Part shown: one piece after another, positions 1 through 5,776 of the stretch
How positions within the stretch are numbered: position 1 is the stretch's first letter
Layout of the letters: each line of letters opens with the position of its first letter
Assembly: GCA_013003325.1 (NCBI GenBank)
Contig: JABDJU010000088.1
Location: forward strand, 1-5,776
From: Acidimicrobiales bacterium
Lineage (GTDB): Bacteria > Actinomycetota > Acidimicrobiia > Acidimicrobiales > SZUA-35
Direction of reading: 5' to 3'
Length of the DNA: 5,776 nucleotides
The notes under the pieces: generated by a model
What the model saw: only the letters and a program-made list of their open reading frames with translations
The model's database searches: none
Told to the model about the DNA's origin: nothing
Program-made: the position numbers and the translations under genes

Positions 1-972
1 CGACCAGCCCTCCGGCAATACGAGCACCTGGGAGGCGATGCAGTTGAAGCCGGCGTTGTGGAGCTTCTGGGTGGCGATGTGCTCGGCCTGATACGCGAAG
101 TCCTGCTCATTCCACGGGCCGGGCACAAGGATGGTCGGGCCGACCCCGCCCAGCTCGCTGGTGAACGGCTTGGTCATGATCGGCTCATTGCGGGCCCGCC
201 GATCGGCGCCGACCTCGCCCGGCCCAAACACGATGGTGTTGTAGGTGTCGGCCGAGCCGGTGATGTGGACGGTATCGACCAGGTCGTGGTTCGTGAGATA
301 GGCGCCGACGCCACCGTCGCCGTACACGAAGCGCAGGTAACCGTCGTCGATGAGGTCCCGACAGATCTCTTCGAACACCGGCCCGAGCTGCTCGTTGATC
401 GGGTTCATCTTGACGATGGCAACTTGTCCCTCGGCGAACAGCTTGGTGAGAACATCGAGGAGGGGTATCGAGCTGATGTTGCCCGCGCCGAGGATGAGGC
501 CGATGCGCCCCGGTGGGTCGGCCTGCTTGTAGAACGAGGCGACGTGATCGCGCAGATTGGCCGGCGTGACTCCGTCCTGCATCCACACCTCGGCCCGGTA
601 CCCGTTCAGGAGCAACCGGTCGAAGACGTCACCCGGATACACCTCGACGACGACCTGGCCGTCGTGGCGGGTATGCACCGGGGCCCCGCCGAGCGGATCC
701 GCACCGTCGGCCACCGCCTGCAGGGTGCGGCGGAGGGCGCGGATCGCGGTGAGTAGCGCGTACGGCCCCGCAAACCATTCTTCTCCAGCCAGCGGGGAAT
801 CGGCGTCCAGGCCCTTACGGTCGAGCTCGAGATCGACCCAGGAGTTGGCCAACGCAGCTGCACTGTCGCGCATGGCGTCGAGGTATCGGAGCTTGCGGGA
901 GAGATCGAGCCGGGCCCACTGCTCGCTATGTGAGGCGAGGTCGCCGAGAGCCCGGTCGAGCGCCGTCGTCAT
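1..972 (-). CDS. Aldehyde dehydrogenase superfamily protein (C-terminus beyond left edge)
   Basis: Minus-strand reading gives 324 codons with no stop from the ATG at 972-970 to the window edge. The core matches NAD(P)-dependent aldehyde dehydrogenases: LGAGNISSIP around residues 161-170, where N165 fits the oxyanion Asn; IVKMNP with K188 at the cofactor-binding Lys; HITGS at 237-241 in place of FTGS; SELGG with the general-base Glu E273; and NAGFNC with the nucleophile C311. The Glu-Cys distance of 38 is close to the family's usual 34. The expected reaction is NAD(P)-linked oxidation of an aldehyde, or acyl-CoA reduction, in the cytoplasm. The N-terminal ~150 residues are not typical of classical ALDHs, and about 30 residues separate HITGS from SELGG. 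This looks like a less-studied ALDH clade with the KMNPxNExLGP signature. It starts one base after the DUF302 stop with no clear Shine-Dalgarno, suggesting translational coupling. The substrate cannot be read from sequence. Confidence -1.
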   Translation of the reverse strand, partial: MTTALDRALGDLASHSEQWARLDLSRKLRYLDAMRDSAAALANSWVDLELDRKGLDADSPLAGEEWFAGPYALLTAIRALRRTLQAVADGADPLGGAPVHTRHDGQVVVEVYPGDVFDRLLLNGYRAEVWMQDGVTPANLRDHVASFYKQADPPGRIGLILGAGNISSIPLLDVLTKLFAEGQVAIVKMNPINEQLGPVFEEICRDLIDDGYLRFVYGDGGVGAYLTNHDLVDTVHITGSADTYNTIVFGPGEVGADRRARNEPIMTKPFTSELGGVGPTILVPGPWNEQDFAYQAEHIATQKLHNAGFNCIASQVLVLPEGWS

Positions 973-973
973 G

Positions 974-1369
974 TCAGTTGACGGGGATGCGCTGGAGGGC
1001 TCGTTCCAGGGCGTCGTGAGCTTCGTCGGCGATCTCTTGCACCGCCGGGGAGAGCTCCACCATCATCAGCGGCTCGATGGCCGACACGACCGTGCCATCG
1101 TCGTCTTCGTACACGACGACGTTGCAGGGCAGCAGGAGGCCGATGGACTCGTCGGCCTCGAGCGCCCGGTTGGCCAGAGGTGGGTTGCAGGCACCGAGGA
1201 TCTTGTACGGCTTGCGCTCGATGCCGAGCTTGGCCTGCAGGGTCGCCGCCACGTCGATCTCGGTGAGGATTCCGAACCCCTCGTCGCTCAAGGCGGTTCG
1301 GATGCGGCTCTCGGCTTCGGACGGGGACAAATTGGTGTGGACGGACATTCCGTAGTGCTTGGTGCTCAT
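974..1369 (-). CDS. DUF302 domain protein
   Basis: This 131-residue protein is essentially one DUF302 domain. Recognisable family blocks are GFGILTEIDV (31-40), LGIERKPYKILGACNPPLA (48-66) and IGLLLPCNVVVYE (76-88), with the two conserved cysteines C61 and C82. There is no signal peptide or membrane segment, so it is probably cytoplasmic. The biochemical function of DUF302 is not established; the paired Cys suggest metal, redox or ligand chemistry, but that is inference. I chose the ATG at 1369 because the domain's first strand (YGMSVHTN) begins just after it and because a TACACT -10-like box lies exactly one leaderless distance upstream. The reading frame stays open further upstream to about 1756, but that part lies antisense to the peptidase gene and shows no domain homology. 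The ATG at 1348-1346 is an alternative start that would lose seven residues. The downstream ALDH gene is one base away, so the two are probably co-transcribed. Confidence -1.
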   Translation of the reverse strand: MSTKHYGMSVHTNLSPSEAESRIRTALSDEGFGILTEIDVAATLQAKLGIERKPYKILGACNPPLANRALEADESIGLLLPCNVVVYEDDDGTVVSAIEPLMMVELSPAVQEIADEAHDALERALQRIPVN

Positions 1370-1381
1370 GTCCGGAGTGTA
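1370..1381 (-). promoter_or_regulatory. Candidate leaderless -10 element for the DUF302-ALDH operon
   Basis: On the minus strand, TACACT occupies 1381-1376 and fits the TANNNT -10 pattern of the housekeeping sigma factor. Placing its last T at -7 puts +1 at 1369, the A of the DUF302 ATG. No Shine-Dalgarno is visible between the box and the ATG (CCGGAC). This is the arrangement expected of a leaderless mRNA, a common class in actinomycetes. I see no convincing -35 box 16-18 bases upstream, which limits confidence. Confidence -1.
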
Positions 1382-1436
1382 CGGGGTCGCGGCTCGAATG
1401 TTTTGGTGAGCGGCCGGTAGGGTACGGGCCGTCCTG

Positions 1437-1442
1437 AGGAGG
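1437..1442 (+). promoter_or_regulatory. Strong Shine-Dalgarno for the YpfJ-type peptidase
   Basis: AGGAGG lies six bases before the GTG at 1449-1451. It fixes the GTG as the start, in agreement with the family N-terminus beginning MRWR...NVEDRR. The 79-base gap between the two divergent genes must hold this gene's promoter. TAGGGT at 1418-1423 is a possible -10, but no -35 partner is evident, so I do not call the promoter separately. Confidence -1.
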
Positions 1443-1448
1443 TACGAA

Positions 1449-2303
<855 letters not shown>

Positions 2304-2378
2304 ACGTCCCGCCACCCGGTCGAGCCCCCGCCCAGCCCGTGGGTCTTCCCGCCGGTCGACACCGCCGATGAGGCCGGC
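2304..2378 (+). other. aat: Probable true N-terminal coding part of aat, with ACG as likely initiator
   Basis: The 25 codons between the ypfJ stop and the first canonical aat start are open in the aat frame. They encode SRHPVEPPPSPWVFPPVD followed by TADEAG. The EPPP-W-FP block and the spacing from FP to the GxDL motif look like the ordinary N-terminus of Aat proteins (E. coli Aat has FPSP... before GLLALGGDL). No ATG, GTG, TTG or CTG occurs in frame here. The only codon that gives a natural protein start is ACG at 2304-2306, directly after TAG. It has a G7 run at 2291-2297, six bases upstream, that could pair with the anti-Shine-Dalgarno. ATG to ACG is a single transition, so a rare start, a natural mutation or a consensus error are all possible. 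Confidence -1.
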
Positions 2379-2951
2379 TTGCTGGGGATGGGGGCCGATC
2401 TCGACCCGGGGACGCTGCTCGCTGCCTACCGGAGAGGCATCTTCCCCATGCCGGTCGGCCCAGACGAGGTCACCGGATGGTGGTCGCCCGATCCGCGAGC
2501 CATCCTCCCGCTCGACAGCGTGCACGTGTCGCGGTCACTGCAGCGATCACTGAACAAGTACACCGTCACCTTTGGCGAGGATTTTGCCGGCGTTGTCGCG
2601 GGCTGCGCCAACCCGGCCCGTCCGCACGGTTGGATCACCGCCGACATGCAGGCTGCCTACGCCCGCCTCTTCGAGCTGGGGTGGGCCGACAGCATTGAAG
2701 TGTGGGGTACGGCCGGGTCGCTCGTCGGGGGGCTCTACGGGGTGCGCATCGGGGGGTTCTTCGCCGGTGAATCCATGTTCCACCGGGCCCGGGACGCGTC
2801 GAAGGTGGCCCTCGTTCGGATGGCCGGCCACGTCGCCGAGACGGGGGGCGCCCTGTTTGACGTGCAATGGCAGACACCCCACCTCGAGTCGATGGGGGCC
2901 ATCGAAGTGCCGCGCGCCGACTATCTGACGTTGCTCGCTGCGGCGCTCTGA
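2379..2951 (+). CDS. aat: Leucyl/phenylalanyl-tRNA-protein transferase
   Basis: Aat moves Leu or Phe from charged tRNA to the N-terminus of proteins beginning with Lys or Arg, marking them for ClpS/ClpAP-type degradation in the cytoplasm. From the TTG at 2379 the product is 190 residues. Signature blocks are GADLDPGTLLAAYRRGIFPM (5-24), WWSPDPRAILP (34-44), GWITADM (84-90), SIEVWG (105-110), GLYGV (118-122), the catalytic-site segment GESMF with E131, and DVQWQTPHLESMGAIEVPR, in which Q153 corresponds to the essential Gln. The C-terminus is complete. TTG 2379 is the first canonical start and has GAGG five bases upstream, but it removes about 25 residues that look homologous. The natural product is more likely about 215 residues starting at 2304. 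The gene follows ypfJ with no gap and is probably co-transcribed with it. Confidence -1.
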   Translation: MLGMGADLDPGTLLAAYRRGIFPMPVGPDEVTGWWSPDPRAILPLDSVHVSRSLQRSLNKYTVTFGEDFAGVVAGCANPARPHGWITADMQAAYARLFELGWADSIEVWGTAGSLVGGLYGVRIGGFFAGESMFHRARDASKVALVRMAGHVAETGGALFDVQWQTPHLESMGAIEVPRADYLTLLAAAL

Positions 2952-2972
2952 GCGGACAAATCGGCGGCTAGC

Positions 2973-3002
2973 TCGACATCGGTGGTCCGACTTTGCTAGA
3001 AA
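2973..3002 (+). promoter_or_regulatory. Candidate sigma-70-type promoter of the tetR operon
   Basis: TCGACA (2973-2978) matches five of six -35 consensus bases, and TAGAAA (2997-3002) matches four of six -10 bases, with an 18-base spacer. The predicted start is near 3009, about 36 bases before the preferred tetR GTG. The position in the only sizeable gap on this strand, and the operator lying over +1, support the call. Either box alone would be weak evidence in DNA of this GC content. Confidence -1.
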
Positions 3003-3005
3003 CAA

Positions 3006-3032
3006 ACCTGACAGTTGAGTCAGGTGTCAGGT
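3006..3032 (+). promoter_or_regulatory. Composite inverted/direct repeat, probable TetR operator
   Basis: ACCTGAC (3006-3012) pairs with GTCAGGT at 3019-3025 as a perfect 7-6-7 dyad. GTCAGGT is then repeated directly at 3026-3032, creating a second dyad: ACCTGACA (3006-3013) with TGTCAGGT (3025-3032), 8-bp arms and 11-base spacing. The two dyads share the left arm. The element covers the predicted transcription start and lies just upstream of a TetR-family gene, so autorepression is the natural inference. The bound protein is not proven by sequence. Confidence -1.
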
Positions 3033-3044
3033 CTAAGGGGGACT

Positions 3045-3665
3045 GTGACCGACGAGCACCGGGATTACCAGCCCGTCACCGAGCGGGGCAAGGCAACGAG
3101 ACTTGCGCTGCTCACCGCAGCCGAAGAGGTGTTCGGCGAGTTCAGTTACGACGGCGCCTCGGTGGCGGAGATCACTCGCCGGGCCGGAGTCGCCCAGGGC
3201 ACGTTCTACCAGTACTTCCCGGACAAGAAGGCGGCGTTCATCGAGCTGGTCCACCAGCTCAACCACGTTCTCCGGCGCACCATTGCCGAAGCCATCGCCG
3301 ATGCCCCCAACCGGCTGGCGGCCGAGCGAATCGGTTTCGTCACGTTCTTCAACTACGTCGAACGCCACAAATCGCTGTACCGGATCATCCGGGAATGTGA
3401 GTTCGTCGACAACGACACCTACCGGTGGCACTACACGGTCTTGTCGAAGGGCTACGTCGAGGGCTTGAAGCGGGCGCAGGCGGACGGTGAGATCCGCACC
3501 GAGATCTCGCCGGACACGCTCGCCTGGATCCTGATGGGGATTGCCGAATCGGCGGGCGGCCGGTGGGTGCTGTGGGATGGAACTGCACCGCCCGACCAGG
3601 GCGTCGACGAGATCATGCAGTTCATTCAGTGCGCACTGGCTCCGGTCGAGGGGAGCGGCCCATGA
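3045..3665 (+). CDS. TetR/AcrR-family transcriptional regulator
   Basis: This 206-residue protein has the classic TetR layout. An N-terminal helix begins near KATRLALLTAAEEVF (16-30), followed by the helix-turn-helix VAEITRRAGVAQGTFYQYF (40-58) and the usual DKKAAF after it. The C-terminal all-helical half includes a segment rich in aromatic and charged residues (FFNYVERHKSLYRIIRE) and should bind the ligand and form the dimer. The GTG at 3045 is preferred: it has AAGGGGG just upstream and starts shortly before the DNA-binding domain. TTG 3015 and GTG 3024 are in frame, but they lie inside the operator element and would add no recognisable sequence. The stop overlaps the next ATG by four bases (ATGA), tying the regulator to the condensing enzyme and ligase. 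It probably represses this operon and is released by an acyl-CoA or similar ligand; the ligand is inferred from context only. Confidence -1.
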   Translation: MTDEHRDYQPVTERGKATRLALLTAAEEVFGEFSYDGASVAEITRRAGVAQGTFYQYFPDKKAAFIELVHQLNHVLRRTIAEAIADAPNRLAAERIGFVTFFNYVERHKSLYRIIRECEFVDNDTYRWHYTVLSKGYVEGLKRAQADGEIRTEISPDTLAWILMGIAESAGGRWVLWDGTAPPDQGVDEIMQFIQCALAPVEGSGP

Positions 3666-4702
3666 CGGGTTTCGCCATGGGCATCGTCGCAACCGGTCAC
3701 TTCTTGCCGGAGACCATCATGAGCGCTTCCGAGATCGCCGAGGCAAGCGGCCTGCCCGAATGGGTGGTTCGCGAGAAGCTGGGAATCGAGCGCAAGCACG
3801 TCACGGATCCCTCCATCCACCCGAACGAAATGGGCGTCAAGGCCGCCACCGAGGCCATCGCCAAGGCGGGGATCGACCCGCTCGATATCGACGTCGTGCT
3901 CTGTACCACCGAGGAGTGGAAGGAGTACAACCTCTGGACCGCCGGCATCGATCTGGCATGGGAGGTTGGCGCCAGGAACGCCTGGGGCATGGACATGCAC
4001 ATGCGGTGCGCCACCACCGTCGCAGCTCTCAAGCTGGCCAAGAGCCTCATGCGCGAGGACGACTCCATCAATACCGTCCTCATCGCCGGCGGCTACACGA
4101 TTGCCGACTTCATCGATTTCTCCAACCGGGCCACCTCCTTCCTGTTCAACATCGGCGCCGGGGCCGGGGCGCTGATCGTGAAGCGGGATTGGCCCGAGAA
4201 CCACGTGCTCGGCACCCACCTGATCTCAGACGGGTCGCTGAGCCGCAACGTCATCGTCCCCGCCAGCGGCACCGTGGAGTTCCCGACCAGGGAAGCCATC
4301 GACGACGGCAAGTTCGCGTTCAACATCGTCGAACACGAGGCGATGCGCGAGCGCCTCAACGACGTCTCGATGAAAAACTGGCTGGAGTGCATCGACGCCG
4401 CGCTGGCCAAGTCGGGTGCCAAACCAGACGGCACGGCGTACACGCGGGAAGACATCGACTACGTGAATGTGCTCCTCATCAAGCCGTCCGCCCACAAGTA
4501 CCTGCTCGACGAGCTCGGCAAGACCGAGGAGCAGGCCGTCTACCTCGGCTCGATCGGCCACATCGGTGAGCAAGACACGATCATCTCAATGATCGAGGGC
4601 GAGAAGCAGGGCAAGCTCAAGCCGGGCGACATCATGGTGATGGTCGGAGCCGGGATCGGCTACGTGTGGAGTGCCGGCGTCGTGAAGTGGGGGCCGGCAT
4701 GA
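3662..4702 (+). CDS. Ketoacyl-synthase III / HMG-CoA-synthase-like condensing enzyme
   Basis: This 346-residue thiolase-fold protein has the two-domain plan of FabH/HMG-CoA synthase. It opens with GIVATGHFLPE, then LGIERKHV (40-47) and AIAKAGIDPLDIDVVLCTTEE (65-85). The nucleophile region is MHMRCATTVAAL with C116. A FNIGAGAGALIV block (162-173) follows, and the end is KPGDIMVMVGAGIGYVWSAGVVKW. It should form or transfer an acyl group through a Cys thioester in the cytoplasm. The rest of the active site is atypical. Where FabH has HQAN the protein has KPSAHK (274-279), and counting back from KPGD the position of FabH Asn274 is H300 in GSIGHIGEQD. E84 lies 32 residues before C116, the same spacing as the Glu79-Cys111 pair of bacterial HMG-CoA synthase. 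GAGGGGAG precedes the ATG at 3662 by six bases. Decarboxylative condensation as in FabH is doubtful; HMG-CoA-synthase-like, OleA-like or acyltransferase chemistry is possible. Confidence -1.
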   Translation: MTGFAMGIVATGHFLPETIMSASEIAEASGLPEWVVREKLGIERKHVTDPSIHPNEMGVKAATEAIAKAGIDPLDIDVVLCTTEEWKEYNLWTAGIDLAWEVGARNAWGMDMHMRCATTVAALKLAKSLMREDDSINTVLIAGGYTIADFIDFSNRATSFLFNIGAGAGALIVKRDWPENHVLGTHLISDGSLSRNVIVPASGTVEFPTREAIDDGKFAFNIVEHEAMRERLNDVSMKNWLECIDAALAKSGAKPDGTAYTREDIDYVNVLLIKPSAHKYLLDELGKTEEQAVYLGSIGHIGEQDTIISMIEGEKQGKLKPGDIMVMVGAGIGYVWSAGVVKWGPA

Positions 4703-5776
4703 CCTACGCCCAGTCCACGTACGTTGCCGACTGGCTCGATAAGCGGGCCAAGCTCACCCCCGACCGGGTCGGGCTGGTTGAGGGTGTCGGCGGGACGGAG
4801 ATCACGTTCCGGGAATGGAACGAACGGGTCAACCGCACCGCCAACTACCTGCGATCGCTTGGTGTCCAGCAGGGTGATCGCGTCTCGGTATACGCATCGA
4901 ACTGCGTCGAGTACCTCGATGTGTTCTGGGCGGCCGTGAAGGTGGGATTCATCCTCCACAACCTCAACTGGCGGCTCACCGTGCACGAGCTTGGCCCGAT
5001 CGTGGCCGACGCCGAGCCGGTCGTCCTGTTGTACAGCGAGGAATGGAGGGCACACGTCGACGAGGTGCGGCCCTCGTTCACCACCACCCGCCACGTAGTG
5101 GCGTTCGGCGAGCCCGGGCCGGACGACCGGTCCTTCGCCGATCGGGACAACATGAGCGGTGTGCTCGATGGCCGTCCCGAGCTCGCCATGGACGACATCC
5201 TCGGCATCTACTACACGGGCGGCACCACGGGCCTGCCGAAGGGGGCCATCCTCACGCACGGCAACCTCACCTGGAACTCCGTCAACACGATCACCTCATG
5301 GGGCATCCACGGCGGGCACTCCGCCGCCCTCCAGCTGCCGTTCTTTCACATCGGGGGGCCGAACATCTTCATGGTCCCGCTCGTGCACACCGGCGGGAAG
5401 ACCATTCTGTGCTCGGCCTTCGATCTCGACGAGACCTTCACGCTCATCGACGACGGGGCGGTGACGCACTACGTCGGTGTCCCCACGATGTACCAGATGC
5501 TGCAGTCCGATCCGCGGTGGGAGCGGGCCGACTTCTCTGGCCTCGATCTGGTGATCTCCGGTGGTGCGCCCTGCCCGCTGCCGATCATGCAGAAGTTCTG
5601 GGACAAGGGCATCGACTTCAAGATGGGTTACGGCCTGACCGAGGCGGCTGGGAACAACTTCTGGCTGCCCGCCGAGCGGGTCCGGGACAAGACCACCTCG
5701 GTTGGCTATCCGCTGTTTCACATCGATATGAAGGTGGTGGATGAGACCGGCAAGGAGGTCGGTTCCAACGCGACCG
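4699..5776 (+). CDS. AMP-forming acyl-CoA synthetase (C-terminus beyond right edge)
   Basis: The 359 codons present belong to the ANL adenylating-enzyme superfamily, fatty acyl-CoA ligase type. Visible core motifs are the phosphate-binding loop YYTGGTTGLPKGAILTHGN (171-189), LPFFHIGG (223-230, acyl-pocket region), VGVPTMYQML (269-278), SGGAP (287-291) and YGLTEAAG (311-318), which binds adenine and the acyl-adenylate. The hinge and C-terminal lid, with its catalytic Lys, fall outside the window. It should convert a carboxylic acid, ATP and CoA to acyl-CoA, AMP and PPi. The loop has TGG where TSG is commonest, a tolerated variant. The start overlaps the condensing-enzyme stop (ATGA), with a G run at 4689-4693 as Shine-Dalgarno. 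Context suggests it supplies a CoA thioester to, or acts in the same route as, the preceding enzyme. Chain length and substrate type cannot be determined. Confidence -1.
   Translation, partial: MTYAQSTYVADWLDKRAKLTPDRVGLVEGVGGTEITFREWNERVNRTANYLRSLGVQQGDRVSVYASNCVEYLDVFWAAVKVGFILHNLNWRLTVHELGPIVADAEPVVLLYSEEWRAHVDEVRPSFTTTRHVVAFGEPGPDDRSFADRDNMSGVLDGRPELAMDDILGIYYTGGTTGLPKGAILTHGNLTWNSVNTITSWGIHGGHSAALQLPFFHIGGPNIFMVPLVHTGGKTILCSAFDLDETFTLIDDGAVTHYVGVPTMYQMLQSDPRWERADFSGLDLVISGGAPCPLPIMQKFWDKGIDFKMGYGLTEAAGNNFWLPAERVRDKTTSVGYPLFHIDMKVVDETGKEVGSNAT

Noticed and set aside
58..756. Plus-strand open frame of about 232 codons
   Set aside because: It is the complement of the ALDH gene, whose minus-strand product carries the Asn, Lys, Glu and Cys active-site motifs. 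The plus-strand product has none.
2952..3000. Possible terminator after aat (TCGG-TGGT-CCGA near 2980-2991)
   Set aside because: The stem is only four base pairs and no U-tract follows, so it is not a credible intrinsic terminator.
3015..3044. Earlier TTG/GTG starts for the TetR gene
   Set aside because: They fall within the operator-like repeats and close to the predicted transcription start. GTG 3045 has its own G-rich ribosome binding site and a normal TetR N-terminus.
3563..3661. 33-codon upstream extension of the condensing enzyme
   Set aside because: It overlaps the tetR C-terminus, has no family similarity, and the ATG at 3662 has a well-placed Shine-Dalgarno and a typical ATGA junction.
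3541..4569. Plus-strand open frame of about 342 codons overlapping the condensing enzyme
   Set aside because: The product is rich in Arg/His with low complexity, as expected of an out-of-frame reading. The frame beginning at 3662 has the thiolase-fold motifs.

Overview
The window is GC-rich, densely packed bacterial chromosome with no RNA gene, IS element, phage gene or CRISPR array that I can see. GC- and GTG-rich coding, overlapping ATGA junctions, an actinobacterial-looking Aat and YpfJ, and a possible leaderless promoter suggest an actinomycete. An Acidimicrobiia-type lineage is my best guess, but this is an inference from gene style, not from a marker gene.

Left part (1-1369, minus strand): a two-gene operon read leftward. 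A DUF302 protein is followed after one base by an aldehyde-dehydrogenase-superfamily gene that runs off the left edge. A possible leaderless promoter sits directly in front of the DUF302 gene.

Middle (1449-2951, plus strand): a membrane-anchored YpfJ-type zinc metallopeptidase starts divergently from the DUF302 gene, after a 79-base gap. It is followed at once by aat (leucyl/phenylalanyl-tRNA-protein transferase of the N-degron pathway). The recognisable Aat homology begins upstream of every usable ATG/GTG/TTG codon. The best-placed initiator is an ACG directly after the ypfJ stop codon, one transition away from ATG.

Right part (2952-5776, plus strand): a compact three-gene operon with two ATGA overlaps. 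It comprises a TetR-family repressor, a ketoacyl-synthase-III/HMG-CoA-synthase-like condensing enzyme with an atypical active site, and an AMP-forming acyl-CoA synthetase cut by the right edge. A candidate promoter (TCGACA-18-TAGAAA) precedes tetR. Its predicted start site falls in a 27-bp operator-like element made of one left arm (ACCTGAC) and two tandem right arms (GTCAGGT). The simplest reading is a self-repressed acyl-thioester module: the ligase activates a carboxylic acid to its CoA ester, the condensing enzyme acts on the thioester, and the regulator senses an acyl-CoA or related ligand. The substrate is unknown.

The most interesting points are the condensing enzyme's changed catalytic residues, the missing canonical aat start, and the composite operator over the predicted transcription start.
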